A DNA stretch of 64,000 nt from Thiotrichaceae bacterium (GTDB taxonomy: Bacteria > Pseudomonadota > Gammaproteobacteria > Beggiatoales > Beggiatoaceae): assembly GCA_028688145.1 (NCBI GenBank), contig JAQTYU010000007.1, forward strand, positions 96,824 to 160,823, read 5' to 3'. The position numbers and the translations under genes are program-made. The notes below the pieces were generated by a model that did no database searches, was not told the DNA's origin, and was given only the letters and a program-made list of their open reading frames with translations. Of this stretch, positions 28,106 to 41,801 are shown one piece after another. Positions within the stretch are counted from its first letter, which is position 1. Each line of letters begins with the position of its first letter.

Positions 28106-30001
28106 ATGTCATTGATTAGCCTTGATAATACCTCGATTGCTTTTGGACACGTCGCCTTGCTCGATAAAGTCAGCTTCCGTCTTGAAAAAGGCGAGCGCGT
28201 CTGCTTAATCGGACGCAATGGCGAAGGCAAATCCACTTTTTTACAAATTCTCAGCGGCGATTTACCCGCAGACAGCGGCAAAGTTGAACGCATTCCAAGC
28301 TGTCGCATTGCACGACTCGCCCAAGAACCCTTATTTAATCCTGACGACACCGTGTTTCACGCCGTCGCCAACAGCTTGGGTGATGTCGGGCAATTGGTCG
28401 AAGCCTATCACGACCTCGTGCACCAACTCGCCCACGAATGCAACGACCAATTATTGTCGCAATTAGAAAGCGTGCAACAACGTTTAGAAGCTCAAGATGG
28501 CTGGCGATTAGAACAGCGCGTTGAAACCGTATTATCGCGTTTAGAATTGCCCGCTGAACAAAAAATGAGCAGTTTATCAGGCGGTTGGAAACGCCGTGTC
28601 GCCCTCGCGCAGATTTTAGTCACCGAACCCGACGTGTTGTTGCTCGACGAACCGACTAACCATTTAGACATTGAAGCCATCACTTGGCTTGAAGAAATCT
28701 TGGTCGAATTCAACGGCGGCTTAGTGTTCATCAGCCATGATCGCAATTTCATGCAACATGTCGCCACGCGGATTATTGAATTGGATCGCGGACAAATGAC
28801 CAGCTATCCCAGTGATTACGCGCGTTATTTAATCACCAAGCAAGAAATGCTTGTGGTGGAAGCCGCCCACGCCGCCAAATTCGACAAGGTTTTAGCGCAG
28901 GAAGAAGTGTGGATTCGACAAGGCGTGAAAGCACGTCGCACCCGTAATGAAGGCAGAGTTCGCGCCTTGGAACGTTTACGCAAAGAACGCTCCACCCGCC
29001 GCGAACAAGTGGGCAGTATGCGCGTGCAAGTCAACGCCAGCGAAACCAGCGGCAAAATTGTGATTGAAGCCAATGACATCAGCAAAGTTTACGGCGAACG
29101 CACTATTATAAAACCCTTCTCCACCGTGATTATGCGCGGCGACAAAGTCGGGTTGATTGGGGTCAACGGCGCGGGTAAAACCACCTTATTAAAAATGTTA
29201 CTCGGTGAATTAGCCCCCGACACGGGCGAAATTAAACACGGCACGCATTTACAAATTGCCTATTTTGACCAATTACGCGCCCAGCTCAATCCTGAACAAA
29301 GCGTGTTCGACGTGGTTTCGCAAGGCAGTGATTTCTTAATGATTAATGGGCAAAATAAACATGTGATGTCTTATTTAGCCGATTTCTTATTTGCACCCGC
29401 CCGCGCGCGCTCGCCTGTGAAATCTTTATCAGGGGGTGAACGCAACCGTTTGTTATTGGCTTATTTATTTACAAAACCTGCCAATGTTTTGGTCTTAGAT
29501 GAACCGACCAACGATTTAGACGTAGAATCTTTAGAATTGCTCGAAGAATTATTAATGGAATACACGGGCACAGTGCTGTTAGTCAGCCATGATAGAACCT
29601 TCTTGGATAACGTAGTCACGTCAACCATTGTGTTTGATGGCAGCGGTGAACTCAGCGAATATGTGGGTGGTTATCAAGATTATTTGCGTCAGCGTCCTGC
29701 CAGCCAAGAAACGGGTAAAATGGGCGCGAAAAAAGTAGAAATGCCCACGCCACCGCCCGCAGAAACTTTTGTGGTTGCCAGCAAAGCCCGCAAACTGAGT
29801 TACAAAGAACAGCGCGAACTTGATGAATTACCCAAGAAAATTGAGCATTTGGAAGCTGAGTTGAAAGAATTGCAGTTGGACATGGCAAAGCCTGCATTTT
29901 ACAAGGATACGATTTTGCGTGACCAAGCTTTAGGGCGCATTGACGTGATTCAGCAAGAATTGCACGAAGGCTATTTACGCTGGGAACAATTGGAAAACTA
30001 A
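28106..30001 (+). CDS. uup: ABC-F family ATPase Uup
   Basis: A soluble twin-ATPase protein of the ABC-F class, which acts on ribosomes and, for Uup, also affects transposon excision. The 631 residues match Uup. ATPase 1 has GRNGEGKSTFLQ, LSGGWKRRVALAQ and LLLDEPTNHLD; the linker (about 240-310) is charged and helical; ATPase 2 has GVNGAGKTTLLK, LSGGERNRLLLA and LVLDEPTNDLD. The C-terminus has the Uup-type coiled coil beginning RKLSYKEQRELDELPKKIE. cbiX follows after eight bases. Confidence 0.93.
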   Translation: MSLISLDNTSIAFGHVALLDKVSFRLEKGERVCLIGRNGEGKSTFLQILSGDLPADSGKVERIPSCRIARLAQEPLFNPDDTVFHAVANSLGDVGQLVEAYHDLVHQLAHECNDQLLSQLESVQQRLEAQDGWRLEQRVETVLSRLELPAEQKMSSLSGGWKRRVALAQILVTEPDVLLLDEPTNHLDIEAITWLEEILVEFNGGLVFISHDRNFMQHVATRIIELDRGQMTSYPSDYARYLITKQEMLVVEAAHAAKFDKVLAQEEVWIRQGVKARRTRNEGRVRALERLRKERSTRREQVGSMRVQVNASETSGKIVIEANDISKVYGERTIIKPFSTVIMRGDKVGLIGVNGAGKTTLLKMLLGELAPDTGEIKHGTHLQIAYFDQLRAQLNPEQSVFDVVSQGSDFLMINGQNKHVMSYLADFLFAPARARSPVKSLSGGERNRLLLAYLFTKPANVLVLDEPTNDLDVESLELLEELLMEYTGTVLLVSHDRTFLDNVVTSTIVFDGSGELSEYVGGYQDYLRQRPASQETGKMGAKKVEMPTPPPAETFVVASKARKLSYKEQRELDELPKKIEHLEAELKELQLDMAKPAFYKDTILRDQALGRIDVIQQELHEGYLRWEQLEN

Positions 30002-30009
30002 GGAAAAAT

Positions 30010-30378
30010 ATGTTAAAGCGCAGTGTGGTTTTAGTGGCGCATGGCAGTCGGCGGGAGGCTTCCAATGAGGAAGTTTATAGACTTGCCCAGCAACTGGCTG
30101 CCTTAGCAGGGCCGATGTTTGCGGCGGTGCATTGTGGCTTTTTAGAAATTGCCAGCCCGTCCATTCCTGAAGCTTTATTCAATTGCATTGCAAACGGCAG
30201 CCGCGAAATTATCGTGTTGCCGTATTTTCTTTCTCAGGGCAGACATGTGGCAGAAGACATCCCTGCACAAATCGCGCTGGTCACTGCACAACATCCTGAT
30301 ATTAAAATCAGTATTGCGCCCTATTTGGGGTCGTCGCCCTTGATTGGAACGGTGTTGTTGTCGTTATTGGTGGGATAG
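30010..30378 (+). CDS. cbiX: CbiX-like small chelatase
   Basis: This 122-residue protein has the small CbiX/SirB form, a single chelatase domain that dimerises. Metal-binding histidines are in LVAHGSRREASNEE near residue 11 and SQGRHVAEDIPAQ near 78. Family members insert cobalt or iron into sirohydrochlorin, for cobalamin or siroheme. No other tetrapyrrole gene adjoins it; it appears to be transcribed with uup. Cobalt versus iron cannot be told from sequence alone. Confidence 0.85.
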   Translation: MLKRSVVLVAHGSRREASNEEVYRLAQQLAALAGPMFAAVHCGFLEIASPSIPEALFNCIANGSREIIVLPYFLSQGRHVAEDIPAQIALVTAQHPDIKISIAPYLGSSPLIGTVLLSLLVG

Positions 30379-30441
30379 AAGCGCATATTCAAGTTTTGCA
30401 TTGCTTAGAGCACTTCAATAAGATGCAGAGCATTTTGAACA

Positions 30442-30498
30442 TCAGCTCAAACATACAGCCTTTTATTTAACGTAATCAAGGCGGTGTGTTTGAGCTGA
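30442..30498. terminator. Bidirectional terminator-like hairpin between cbiX and trxB
   Basis: The 21-bp arms TCAGCTCAAACATACAGCCTT and AAGGCGGTGTGTTTGAGCTGA pair with few mismatches around a 15-base loop. The hairpin lies between two convergent genes. Confidence 0.7.
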
Positions 30499-30524
30499 GT
30501 CCTTCTCAATATGCAGCTTAAGTT

Positions 30525-31872
<1,348 letters not shown>

Positions 31873-31909
31873 AAAAATCCCCCCGCATTTGCACACGGGG
31901 GGATTTTTT
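31873..31909 (-). terminator. Rho-independent terminator of the rpl-rpoBC operon
   Basis: Inverted repeat AAAAATCCCCCCG...CGGGGGGATTTTT, a strong G/C stem ending in a T-run on the minus strand, 13 bp past the rpoC stop codon. Confidence 0.9.
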
Positions 31910-31921
31910 ACAACTTATAAC

Positions 31922-34900
31922 TTATTCGCCATCATCATCCGCATCATCAAAACCCGATAAATCAGGCTCTGCGACAATCGGCTGTTGGGGGGGGACATAT
32001 CTGTTTTGCAAATATTCTTCCCCAACCACAATCTTGCCGCTTTCACGACGCAAACGCCGACGTTCCAAATGATACGCCAAGCCCGTGCCTGCGGGAATTA
32101 AACGCCCCACAATCACGTTTTCTTTCAGACCGCGTAAATCGTCCCAACGCCCATTCACCGAAGCTTCGGTTAAAACGCGCGTGGTTTCTTGGAAAGAAGC
32201 CGCCGAGATAAAAGAGTCAGTCGCTAAAGAAGCCTTGGTAATCCCCAATAACACAGGTTCCCACACCGCCACCATTTGCGAAGGCTTGCCTTCATCCGCA
32301 TTTCTCAGATTATTTTGGAAGATATTTTCATTTTCTTCCAAAGCGCGAGAACGTTCGACCTGTTCACCACGCAATAAGCGCGTATCGCCAGAATCTAACA
32401 CGTTCACTTTACGCAACATTTGACGCACGATCACTTCAATGTGCTTGTCGTTAATCTTCACGCCTTGCAGACGGTAAACTTCTTGCACTTCATTGACGAT
32501 ATAGTTAGCCAAGGCACTCACGCCCAACAAGCGCAAAATGTCGTGGGGATTGGGTGCGCCATCAACGATAACTTCGCCGCGTTCAACGTGATCCCCTTCA
32601 AACACTTCCACATGCCGCCATTTTGGAATCGCGATTTCATCTTGATTCCCTGCCTTGTCAGTAATAATCAGGCGTTGCTTAGTTTTGGTGTCTTTCCCGA
32701 AACTAATCGTGCCGTTACATTCTGCCAAAATTGCAGGTTCTTTCGGAGTACGTGCTTCAAACAAGTCCGCAACGCGGGGCAAGCCCCCGGTAATATCGCG
32801 GGTCTTTAAAGATTCCATCGGTAAACGCGCAATCACGCCGCCGACTTCCACGCCTTGACCATCTTCCACGTTAATAATTGCGCGGGGTGGCAAAGAATAC
32901 ACCGCAGGTAATTCTGTACCTGCAATGTTTAAGTCCCGTCCAAAAGCATCAATCAGTTTAATCGTAGGACGTAAATCCTTCGCATTTTGAGGACGTTGTT
33001 TCGGGTCGGTCACGATCATGCTTTGTAAGCCCGTGACTTCATCGACTTCACGTTTAACCGTAATCCCTTCCAACACGTCTACGAAGGCAATCTTACCTGC
33101 CACTTCGGTGACGACGGGGCGAGTATGTGGGTCCCAACGCGCAATGATTTGACCGGCTTCAACGTGGTCATTTTCGTCTAAGCTTAATTCCGCACCATAA
33201 GGAATCTTATAGTGTTCACGGGTGCGCCCAAATTCGTCAACCACGCTCAATTCACTGGAGCGCGACACAATCACGAATTTCTTAGTGCTTTCACCATCAA
33301 CAGTACGTTCGATGCGGCGAATATTCTTAAAGCGCACGAAACCTTTCGATTTCACTGAAATATTGCTGATTTCAGCCGCACGCGATGCCGCGCCCCCGAT
33401 GTGGAAGGTCCGCATCGTCAACTGCGTACCAGGTTCACCGATGGATTGTGCTGCAATAACCCCCACCGCTTCACCAATATTGACTAAATGCCCGCGCCCT
33501 AAATCACGCCCGTAGCATTGTGCACAAATCCCATAACGCGATTCACAAGTAATCGCAGAGCGCACTTTAACACGGTCAATCCCGAGTTTTTCCAACTGTT
33601 CAACTTGGTATTCGTCTAACAAGGTGCCTTTAGGCACAGCAACGCGGGGTTCATTGGGTTTGTCAGGGACGTGAATTAACACATCTTCTGCCAACACCCG
33701 ACCTAACACGCGTTCGCGCAAGGGTTCAACCACATCGCCGCCTTCAATCAGCGCGGTGATGTCTAAACCGTGACCCGTGCCGCAGTCTTGTTCTAAAACC
33801 ACCAAGTCTTGCGCCACGTCGACCAAACGGCGGGTTAAGTAACCCGAGTTTGCGGTTTTTAATGCGGTATCTGCCAAGCCTTTCCGTGCACCGTGGGTAG
33901 AAATAAAGTATTCCCACACCGTTAAACCTTCACGGAAGTTTGCTTTAATCGGGGTTTCAATGATTGAGCCGTCAGGTTTTGCCATCAAGCCCCGCATCCC
34001 TGCGAGCTGCCGAATCTGTGCCGCAGAACCCCGCGCCCCAGAGTCTGCCATCATGTAAATCGAGTTAAACGAGGTTTGTTGAACGTCGTTGCCTTCTTTA
34101 TCTTTGACGGTTTCGACTTTCAACTTGTCCATCATCGCCTTCGCCAACTTATCGTTCGCGTGCGTCCAGATGTCAACCACCTTGTTATAACGTTCACCGT
34201 TGGTAATCAAGCCGTCTTGATATTGACGTTGAATATCGGTGACTTCTTTATTGGCCGCGCCGAGAATCTCGCCTTTTTCGCTGGGGGTACGCATGTCGTT
34301 AATCCCAATCGAAATCCCTGCGCGGGTTGCATAACGGAAACCCGTGTACATCAAATTATCGGCAAACATCACCGTGTCTTTGAGACCGCAACGACGGTAG
34401 CAGTTGTTAATCAGACGCGAAATATTCTTCTTGGTCAGATTACAATCGATCAAGGAGAACGGCATCCCTAAAGGCAGGATTTCAGACAACAAAGCACGTC
34501 CTGCGGTGGTGCTGACAAACATGCGTTCTGCACGCATCTTGCCGTGTTCATCGACCACAGCAATGCCTTCATCGTCGAGCACGGTCAAATAGAGACGTAC
34601 TTGAATGCGGGCTTGCAAGGATAAAACGCGGTTTTCATAAGCACGATGCACTTCATCCACGTCCGCGAATTTCATGCCTTCGCCTTGTGAATTGATGCGC
34701 TCGCGGGTCATGTAATACAAGCCGAGCACCACGTCTTGCGAGGGCACAATAATCGGCTCACCGTTGGCGGGCGAGAGAATATTGTTGGTAGACATCATCA
34801 AGCAACGCGCTTCTAACTGCGCTTCTAAGGACAAAGGCACATGCACTGCCATTTGGTCACCGTCGAAGTCGGCGTTAAATGCAGTACACACCAGCGGATG

Positions 34901-36253
34901 TAATTGAATTGCCTTGCCTTCAATCAGCACGGGTTCAAAAGCTTGAATCCCTAAACGGTGCAAAGTCGGGGCGCGGTTTAACATCACGGGATGTTCGCGA
35001 ATTACTTCTTCTAAAACGTCCCAAACCTCGGGGCTTTCACGTTCGACTAATTTCTTCGCCGCTTTAATCGTGGTCGCTAAACCTTTGTGTTCCAACTTCC
35101 CAAAGATAAACGGCTTGAATAATTCCAATGCCATTTTCTTAGGCAGCCCGCATTGTTGCAGGCGCAAAGTAGGACCCACCACGATCACCGAACGTCCAGA
35201 ATAGTCAACGCGCTTACCGAGTAAGTTTTGACGGAAACGCCCTTGTTTGCCCTTGATCATGTCGGCCAAGGATTTCAGCGGTAACTTATTCGTCCCCGTA
35301 ATGGCGCGTCCACGACGACCATTGTCGAGCAATGCGTCTACCGCTTCTTGCAACATGCGTTTTTCATTACGCACGATAATATCAGGCGCGTTCAGTTCTA
35401 ACAGACGCTTTAAACGGTTGTTACGATTCAGTACGCGACGGTATAAATCGTTCAGGTCTGAAGTCGCAAAACGCCCGCCATCCAAAGGCACTAAAGGACG
35501 TAAATCAGGGGGCAACACGGGTAAAACTTCCAACACCATCCATTCAGGGCGATTGCCTGACAGTTGGAAAGATTCCACCAATTTCAAGCGTTTGCTGAGC
35601 TTTTTAATCTTGGTTTCGGAATTGGTGCTGGTGATTTCTTCACGCAATTGCACCGCAACATCTTTCAGCGGCATGGTTTTCAGCAAGCTGTGAATTGCTT
35701 CTGCGCCCATTAAGGCAACGAATTCATCGCCATGCTCTTCCAATGCGTCTAAATATTGATCTTCGCTGAGCAATTGCCCGCGTTCCAAAGCGGTCAAACC
35801 GGGATCGATAACCACATAAGCTTCAAAATACAGAATGCGTTCAATGTCCCGCAAAGTAACATCGAGCAATAAGCCCATGCGGGAAGGTAAGGATTTTAAA
35901 TACCAAATGTGCGCCACGGGACTGGCTAATTCAATGTGTCCCATGCGTTCACGGCGTACTTTTGCTTGGGTGACTTCTACGCCACATTTTTCGCAAACGA
36001 TACCGCGATGCTTGAGGCGTTTGTACTTACCGCATAAACATTCGTAATCTTTAACAGGTCCGAAAATCTTAGCGCAGAACAAACCATCACGTTCAGGTTT
36101 GAAAGTACGATAGTTAATGGTTTCAGGTTTTTTAACTTCCCCAAATGACCAAGAACGAATTTTCTCGGGAGAAGCTAAGCCAATACAAATTCTATCGAAT
36201 TCTTCGACCTGCCCTTGGCTGTTGAAGATAGAGTTTAAATCTTTCAAATTCAT
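31922..36253 (-). CDS. rpoC: RNA polymerase subunit beta prime
   Basis: Catalytic subunit of RNA polymerase, 1443 residues, with the usual gammaproteobacterial layout. Visible are the N-terminal zinc ribbon [20 protein letters not shown] near residue 70, the catalytic [12 protein letters not shown] near 463, the bridge-helix region ([20 protein letters not shown]) and the second zinc site ([19 protein letters not shown]). The tail ends in an acidic run (DDADDDGE). It is the last gene of the operon, 89 bp after rpoB. Confidence 0.98.
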   Translation of the reverse strand: MNLKDLNSIFNSQGQVEEFDRICIGLASPEKIRSWSFGEVKKPETINYRTFKPERDGLFCAKIFGPVKDYECLCGKYKRLKHRGIVCEKCGVEVTQAKVRRERMGHIELASPVAHIWYLKSLPSRMGLLLDVTLRDIERILYFEAYVVIDPGLTALERGQLLSEDQYLDALEEHGDEFVALMGAEAIHSLLKTMPLKDVAVQLREEITSTNSETKIKKLSKRLKLVESFQLSGNRPEWMVLEVLPVLPPDLRPLVPLDGGRFATSDLNDLYRRVLNRNNRLKRLLELNAPDIIVRNEKRMLQEAVDALLDNGRRGRAITGTNKLPLKSLADMIKGKQGRFRQNLLGKRVDYSGRSVIVVGPTLRLQQCGLPKKMALELFKPFIFGKLEHKGLATTIKAAKKLVERESPEVWDVLEEVIREHPVMLNRAPTLHRLGIQAFEPVLIEGKAIQLHPLVCTAFNADFDGDQMAVHVPLSLEAQLEARCLMMSTNNILSPANGEPIIVPSQDVVLGLYYMTRERINSQGEGMKFADVDEVHRAYENRVLSLQARIQVRLYLTVLDDEGIAVVDEHGKMRAERMFVSTTAGRALLSEILPLGMPFSLIDCNLTKKNISRLINNCYRRCGLKDTVMFADNLMYTGFRYATRAGISIGINDMRTPSEKGEILGAANKEVTDIQRQYQDGLITNGERYNKVVDIWTHANDKLAKAMMDKLKVETVKDKEGNDVQQTSFNSIYMMADSGARGSAAQIRQLAGMRGLMAKPDGSIIETPIKANFREGLTVWEYFISTHGARKGLADTALKTANSGYLTRRLVDVAQDLVVLEQDCGTGHGLDITALIEGGDVVEPLRERVLGRVLAEDVLIHVPDKPNEPRVAVPKGTLLDEYQVEQLEKLGIDRVKVRSAITCESRYGICAQCYGRDLGRGHLVNIGEAVGVIAAQSIGEPGTQLTMRTFHIGGAASRAAEISNISVKSKGFVRFKNIRRIERTVDGESTKKFVIVSRSSELSVVDEFGRTREHYKIPYGAELSLDENDHVEAGQIIARWDPHTRPVVTEVAGKIAFVDVLEGITVKREVDEVTGLQSMIVTDPKQRPQNAKDLRPTIKLIDAFGRDLNIAGTELPAVYSLPPRAIINVEDGQGVEVGGVIARLPMESLKTRDITGGLPRVADLFEARTPKEPAILAECNGTISFGKDTKTKQRLIITDKAGNQDEIAIPKWRHVEVFEGDHVERGEVIVDGAPNPHDILRLLGVSALANYIVNEVQEVYRLQGVKINDKHIEVIVRQMLRKVNVLDSGDTRLLRGEQVERSRALEENENIFQNNLRNADEGKPSQMVAVWEPVLLGITKASLATDSFISAASFQETTRVLTEASVNGRWDDLRGLKENVIVGRLIPAGTGLAYHLERRRLRRESGKIVVGEEYLQNRYVPPQQPIVAEPDLSGFDDADDDGE

Positions 36254-36342
36254 ACTCCTTATCAGGGAACTCTGAAACTAAGCACAGGGGAATATTCCCC
36301 TGTCTTAGTGTGAACATGCCTGAATTAATACCTGAATGAGGT

Positions 36343-39300
36343 TTAGGTTTGTTCTAATTCGATGTCGATGCTGAGTGAACGAATTTCTTTCACCAACACG
36401 TTAAAGGATTCGGGCATACCCGCTTCCATGTGATGATCGCCATCGACAATATTCTTGTAAATCTTGGTGCGTCCGTTGACATCGTCAGACTTGACGGTGA
36501 GCATTTCTTGCAAGGTATACGCCGCGCCATAGGCTTCGAGTGCCCATACTTCCATTTCCCCGAAACGTTGCCCCCCGAATTGGGCTTTACCACCAAGGGG
36601 TTGTTGGGTGACTAAGCTGTAAGGCCCTGTCGAACGGGCGTGCATCTTGTCATCCACCAAGTGGTTTAATTTGAGCATGTACATGTAGCCGATGGTCACT
36701 TCACGGTCAAAGGCCTCGCCCGTGCGCCCGTCAAATAAGGTAGTTTGCCCTGTGGTGGGTAAACCTGCCAACTCCAACATTGCCTTGATTTCTTCTTCAC
36801 TTGCGCCATCGAATACGGGCGTTGCCATCGGCACACCCTTACACAGATTGCGCGCGAGGTCTAAAATTTCTTCATCGGTGAACGAGGCTAAATCTTCAAC
36901 CTTGCCGCTGGTGTTATAAATCTTGTGCAAGTATTCGCGGATGTCTGCAATTGCACGTTGTTGTTCCAACATTTCATTAATGCGGAAACCCAAACCCTTC
37001 GCAGCCCAACCCAAGTGGGTTTCAAGAATCTGTCCGATGTTCATCCGAGAAGGCACGCCGAGCGGATTCAAGACGATGTCCACAGGACGACCGTCAGCGG
37101 TGTAAGGCATATCTTCCACAGGCACAATCATCGAAACCACACCCTTGTTCCCGTGACGACCTGCCATCTTGTCACCGGGTTGTACGCGACGTTTCACCGC
37201 GAGATAGACTTTGACCATTTTCAACACGCCGGGTGCCAAGTCATCGCCAATCGCTAATTTACGGCGTTTTTCTTCAAACTGTTCATCAGAACGTTGCCGT
37301 GCTTGTTTCAATTGTTCAGCAGAACGTTCTAATTGTTCGTTGACTTCAGGATTTTGCAGGCTGATTTCAAACCAGCGATCCCGTGGCAAGCTGCTTAAAT
37401 AGGCTTTGGTAATCTTTGCGCCTGAAGACAGCCCATTCGGACCACTCAAGGCAACGCGATTGATTAATTGGCGTTCTAAACGTTGATAGGTGTCATCTTC
37501 TAAAATACGGTATTTATCACGTAAATCTTTACGGAACTTATCGGATTCGATTTGTTCGATTTGCGTGGCACGTCCGTCTTTTTCGACCCCGTCACGGGTA
37601 AATACTTGCACGTCAATCACCGTGCCGTACATCCCTGAAGACACCCGTAAAGAAGTATCCTTCACGTCAGACGCTTTTTCACCGAAAATCGCGCGTAATA
37701 ATTTTTCTTCAGGGGTGAGCTGGGTTTCGCCTTTTGGCGTGACTTTACCCACTAAAATGTCATTGGGACGCACTTCTGCACCAATGTACACAATCCCTGA
37801 AGCATCAAGTTTGTTCAGTGCCGCCTCGCCCACGTTGGGAATATCGGCGGTGATTTCTTCAGGCCCGAGCTTGGTGTCGCGTGCCATACACACCATTTCC
37901 ATGATGTGAATTGAGGTGAAACGGTCTTGTTCAACTACGCGCTCAGAAATCAAAATCGAGTCTTCGAAGTTGTAACCGTTCCAAGGCATAAACGCGACCA
38001 GCATGTTTTGCCCTAAGGCTAATTCGCCCAAGTCGGTGGAAGGACCGTCTGCCAATACATCGCCCTTGCTAATCAAGTCGCCGGGTCTGACCAAGGGACG
38101 TTGATTAATACAGGTATTTTGGTTAGAACGCACGTACTTGGTGAGGTTGTAAATATCCACACCCGCTTCGCCTGCGTCAGCTTCCTCATCGTTGACACGC
38201 ACCACAATACGCGCCGCGTCCACGGAATCCACCACGCCACCGCGTTCTGCAATCACGGTCACGCCAGAATCTTTAGCAACCACACGTTCCATCCCCGTTC
38301 CGACTAAAGGCTTATCCGCCCGTAAAGTCGGTACCGCTTGACGTTGCATGTTTGAACCCATGAGTGCACGGTTCGCGTCATCGTGTTCCAAGAATGGAAT
38401 TAAAGAAGCTGCCACCGAAACCACTTGCTTGGTAGACACGTCCATGTATTGAACTTTTTCCTTAGGAATCAAGGTAAATTCGTTCAAATGACGGGCGGTC
38501 ACTAATTCTTCATCTTGCAAATAACCATTTTCATCAAGCGTGGCATTTGCCTGCGCGATGACATATTGCCCTTCTTCAATCGCGGACAAATAATCAATTT
38601 GCCCCGTGACCCGTCCGTCTTCCACTTTGCGATACGGCGTTTCTAAGAAGCCATACGAATTGGTGCGGGCGTACACTGATAAAGAGTTAATCAAACCAAT
38701 GTTGGGGCCTTCAGGGGTTTCAATAGGGCAGACCCGACCGTAGTGGGTAGGATGCACGTCGCGGACTTCGAAGCCTGCGCGTTCACGGGTCAAACCGCCT
38801 GGTCCTAAGGCAGAAACACGGCGTTTATGCGTGACTTCTGACAAGGGATTGTTTTGGTCCATGAACTGGGACAATTGGCTAGAACCGAAGAATTCACGGA
38901 TTGCCGCAGACACGGGTTTCGCATTGATTAATTCTTGCGGGGTTAAACGTTCGGATTCTGCCAAGGTTAAACGTTCTTTCACTGCACGTTCTACCCGCAC
39001 TAAACCGATACGGAATTGATTTTCCGTCATTTCCCCGACGCTACGAATCCGACGATTGCCCAAATGGTCAATATCATCGACTTCGCCACGCCCATTGCGT
39101 AATTCAATCAGGGTGCGTAACACTGCCAAAATATCTTCGGTAGACAATACGCCTTCGCCGACGATTTCTTCACGCCCAACCCGACGGTTAAACTTCATCC
39201 GCCCCACGGCTGATAAATCATAACGCTCGTTGGTGAAGAATAAATTTTGAAACAGTTGTTCGGCAGCTTCAGGAGTCGGAGGCTCACCAGGACGCATCAT

Positions 39301-40422
39301 GCGGTAAATTTCGTAATGCGCTTCTAAAGGATTGGTAGTGGGATCAATCCGTAAAGTGTCAGAAATATAAGGCCCTTGATCCAAATCATTGGTGTATAAG
39401 GATTTGAAGCTGGAAATATTATTTTCCGCAAAAATCGCTAATAAATCAGGGGTGATTTCATCATTGGCTTTCGCAATCAGTTTGGCTTCAAAGCCATACA
39501 CGTCATGCGCTAAAATTTTGCCCAAAATATAGTCTTGGGGGACGAGGAGATGTGAAACCTCCATTTTTTCTAATTCTTTAATATGGCGAACGGTGACACG
39601 TCGTCCTGTTTCGACGATGACTTTGCCATCATCCGCTTTAATGTCAAAGCTTGCCATTTCGCCTTGCAGACGTTTGGCAACCAATTCCATTTTATATTCA
39701 TGACCATCACGCACGAAGCTGTTAGTTTCAAAGAACATTTCTAACATTTGTTCATTATTGAAACCTAAAGCACGCAATAAAATGGTGACAGGTAATTTAC
39801 GGCGACGGTCGATCCGCACAAACAGGCAATCACGGTGATCGAATTCAAAATCTAACCAGGAGCCACGGTAAGGAATGATGCGTGCGGAGAACAGCAATTT
39901 CCCAGAAGAGTGGGTTTTGCCTTTGTCATGTTCAAAGAATACGCCGGGTGAACGGTGTAATTGCGAGACGATAACGCGCTCAGTGCCATTGATCACGAAA
40001 GTGCCGTTGCGAGTCATCAAAGGAATTTCACCCATGTAGACTTCTTGCTCGGTAATTTCCTTGATGGCTTTGTTCTTAGATTCTTTATCGTATAATACGA
40101 GGCGCACTTTTACCCGCAAAGAAGCCGCATAGGTCATGCCGCGTTGCTGACATTCCTTAACGTCAAACATCGGCTTGCCCAAACGATAGCTTACATACTC
40201 TAACGCTGCATTGCCCGAATAGCTTACAATCGGAAACACCGATTTAAACGCGGCGTGTAGGCCAAGGTCTTGCCGTTGCTCAGGCGTAGTTTCTAATTGC
40301 AAAAAATCGTGATAGGAATCCAATTGGATCGCAAGCAAATAAGGAACATCCAAGATACTTGGACGTTTGCCAAAGTCCTTGCGTATGCGTTTTTTCTCAG
40401 TGAAAGAGTAAGTCATGGGCAC
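36343..40422 (-). CDS. rpoB: RNA polymerase subunit beta
   Basis: Second large subunit of RNA polymerase, 1359 residues. The rifampicin-binding cluster begins [20 protein letters not shown] and continues [10 protein letters not shown], with the usual wild-type residues at the Asp, His and Ser resistance positions, so the predicted phenotype is sensitive. The active-site region has [18 protein letters not shown], and the C-terminal part has [16 protein letters not shown] 205-bp gap with an attenuator hairpin separates it from rplL. Confidence 0.98.
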   Translation of the reverse strand: MPMTYSFTEKKRIRKDFGKRPSILDVPYLLAIQLDSYHDFLQLETTPEQRQDLGLHAAFKSVFPIVSYSGNAALEYVSYRLGKPMFDVKECQQRGMTYAASLRVKVRLVLYDKESKNKAIKEITEQEVYMGEIPLMTRNGTFVINGTERVIVSQLHRSPGVFFEHDKGKTHSSGKLLFSARIIPYRGSWLDFEFDHRDCLFVRIDRRRKLPVTILLRALGFNNEQMLEMFFETNSFVRDGHEYKMELVAKRLQGEMASFDIKADDGKVIVETGRRVTVRHIKELEKMEVSHLLVPQDYILGKILAHDVYGFEAKLIAKANDEITPDLLAIFAENNISSFKSLYTNDLDQGPYISDTLRIDPTTNPLEAHYEIYRMMRPGEPPTPEAAEQLFQNLFFTNERYDLSAVGRMKFNRRVGREEIVGEGVLSTEDILAVLRTLIELRNGRGEVDDIDHLGNRRIRSVGEMTENQFRIGLVRVERAVKERLTLAESERLTPQELINAKPVSAAIREFFGSSQLSQFMDQNNPLSEVTHKRRVSALGPGGLTRERAGFEVRDVHPTHYGRVCPIETPEGPNIGLINSLSVYARTNSYGFLETPYRKVEDGRVTGQIDYLSAIEEGQYVIAQANATLDENGYLQDEELVTARHLNEFTLIPKEKVQYMDVSTKQVVSVAASLIPFLEHDDANRALMGSNMQRQAVPTLRADKPLVGTGMERVVAKDSGVTVIAERGGVVDSVDAARIVVRVNDEEADAGEAGVDIYNLTKYVRSNQNTCINQRPLVRPGDLISKGDVLADGPSTDLGELALGQNMLVAFMPWNGYNFEDSILISERVVEQDRFTSIHIMEMVCMARDTKLGPEEITADIPNVGEAALNKLDASGIVYIGAEVRPNDILVGKVTPKGETQLTPEEKLLRAIFGEKASDVKDTSLRVSSGMYGTVIDVQVFTRDGVEKDGRATQIEQIESDKFRKDLRDKYRILEDDTYQRLERQLINRVALSGPNGLSSGAKITKAYLSSLPRDRWFEISLQNPEVNEQLERSAEQLKQARQRSDEQFEEKRRKLAIGDDLAPGVLKMVKVYLAVKRRVQPGDKMAGRHGNKGVVSMIVPVEDMPYTADGRPVDIVLNPLGVPSRMNIGQILETHLGWAAKGLGFRINEMLEQQRAIADIREYLHKIYNTSGKVEDLASFTDEEILDLARNLCKGVPMATPVFDGASEEEIKAMLELAGLPTTGQTTLFDGRTGEAFDREVTIGYMYMLKLNHLVDDKMHARSTGPYSLVTQQPLGGKAQFGGQRFGEMEVWALEAYGAAYTLQEMLTVKSDDVNGRTKIYKNIVDGDHHMEAGMPESFNVLVKEIRSLSIDIELEQT

Positions 40423-40549
40423 TGCTTCCTTAGTTTGTATTCAGCGGAGTTTATTGGGAAGTGTGCGAGAGTGAAGCGTCCCCAAGGGGAAATGCGCATC
40501 GCTCACGGATTTGTTTGTCATTTATTCGCGCTTAGGTAAAATACAGCGC

Positions 40550-40578
40550 AAAAAGGCTGGTGAGCTGCCTCACCAGCC
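40550..40578 (-). terminator. Attenuator between rplL and rpoB
   Basis: On the minus strand a perfect 10-bp stem (GGCTGGTGAG with CTCACCAGCC, loop GCAG) is followed by TTTTT. It lies 50 bp past the rplL stop. A partial terminator at this place is known in E. coli, where it lowers rpoBC expression relative to ribosomal proteins. Confidence 0.85.
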
Positions 40579-40627
40579 AGTTTGAAAACGTTACGAGAAT
40601 CGTACGTTAGCAACTGTGAAAGAATGC

Positions 40628-41008
40628 TTACTTAACTTCAACAGTTCCGCCAGCTTCTTCAACAGACTTCTTGAATTTAGCAGCGTCGTCTTTAGACACG
40701 CCTTCTTTCAATAAAGAAGGAGCAGCTTCAACTAAGTCTTTAGCTTCTTTCAAGCCTAAACCGGTGATTTCACGCACAACTTTAATCACGTTTACTTTCT
40801 TTTCGCCGAAACCGGTTAAGGTTACGTTGAATTCAGTTTGTTCTTCAGCAGCGGCAGCAGGTGCAGCGCCAGCAGCAGGAGCGGCAACTGCAACAGCAGA
40901 AGCGGCAGAAACACCAAACTTTTCTTCCATTGCGCTGATTAATTCAACAACTTCTAACACGGTCATGTTAGCAATAGTTTCTAAGATTTCGTCTTTAGAG
41001 ATTGCCAT
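40628..41008 (-). CDS. rplL: Ribosomal protein L7/L12
   Basis: Stalk protein that recruits translational GTPases. The 126 residues have the N-terminal dimerisation helix pair ([16 protein letters not shown]), an Ala-rich hinge at about 38-52 ([13 protein letters not shown]), and the C-terminal factor-binding domain ([20 protein letters not shown]). It lies 82 bp after rplJ. Confidence 0.97.
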   Translation of the reverse strand: MAISKDEILETIANMTVLEVVELISAMEEKFGVSAASAVAVAAPAAGAAPAAAAEEQTEFNVTLTGFGEKKVNVIKVVREITGLGLKEAKDLVEAAPSLLKEGVSKDDAAKFKKSVEEAGGTVEVK

Positions 41009-41090
41009 AATGTAAAACTCCCTATAACTTAATGAGCGGGTAAAACACCCAAATGAATAAACTGCTCGGTTGAGGCGATGCCTGAACTAA

Positions 41091-41618
41091 TTAAGCAGCG
41101 TCTTTGCTATCACGTACTGCTGCGACCGTGCGGACCAACTTGGCATGAGGTTCTGCCAAAGTACGGACCAACTTGGTGATCGGAGCTTTCATGACGGACA
41201 TTAAAGAAGCCAGAGCTTGTTCGTAAGTCGGCATCTTCGCGAGAGCGTCGAGGTCTTTGACTGCTAATAATTTACCACCCAGTGCGACACTCTTAACAAT
41301 TAACTTGTTATTTGTCTTAGCAAAATCACCAATCACGCGGGCAACTGAACCGGGGTCTTTACGAGAAAACGCCAGTAACAGAGGACCTGTGAGTGAGTCT
41401 TGCATACACTCGAAGGGAGTATTAGCGACAGCACGACGGGCTAAGGTGTTACGCACAATACGGATGTGAACTCCATCTTTACGCGCAGCAACCCGAAGTT
41501 TTGTCAAATCTTCGACGGTCATGCCACGATATTCAGCTGCAATTGCAGAATGCGAGGTGGCAGCAATTTCAGCCACTTCTGCAACAATCGCACGCTTATC
41601 ATCTAACTTCAGTGGCAT
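41091..41618 (-). CDS. rplJ: Ribosomal protein L10
   Basis: Base of the ribosomal stalk, anchoring L7/L12 dimers to 23S rRNA. The 175 residues include YRGMTVEDLTKLRVAARKDG near residue 30 and RNTLARRAV, as expected for L10. The C-terminal helix that carries L7/L12 is present. L10 bound to L7/L12 represses its own mRNA through the leader just upstream. Confidence 0.96.
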   Translation of the reverse strand: MPLKLDDKRAIVAEVAEIAATSHSAIAAEYRGMTVEDLTKLRVAARKDGVHIRIVRNTLARRAVANTPFECMQDSLTGPLLLAFSRKDPGSVARVIGDFAKTNNKLIVKSVALGGKLLAVKDLDALAKMPTYEQALASLMSVMKAPITKLVRTLAEPHAKLVRTVAAVRDSKDAA

Positions 41619-41644
41619 TGTTATCTCCTAGATTGATTAAACCT

Positions 41645-41765
41645 AGCAAAACCTGAGGGGGTCTTGCCATCTGCGTAGGCTGGATCACTCCAAATTAAGT
41701 TCCTAAGAACACCTACGGTCTTTGATAGCCACCGCTCCAAAAGATTGGAGTGCAATCTCTTGAGT
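41645..41765 (-). promoter_or_regulatory. L10 leader (autoregulatory mRNA element)
   Basis: The 183-bp gap between rplA and rplJ on the minus strand contains AGACCGTAGGTG and, 37 bases later, CCTACGCAGATGG, which pair as in the L10 leader with its kink-turn. An upstream hairpin is formed by CACTCCAATCTTTTGGAG. Binding of L10-L12 there represses rplJL translation. Confidence 0.75.
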
Positions 41766-41801
41766 CAATAGCTCAAAGTACCGTTTTAGCTTCAACACAA
41801 A

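Noticed and set aside
40671..41015. A 114-codon plus-strand frame opposite rplL
   Set aside because: It is the antisense shadow of a highly conserved ribosomal protein gene with strong codon bias.
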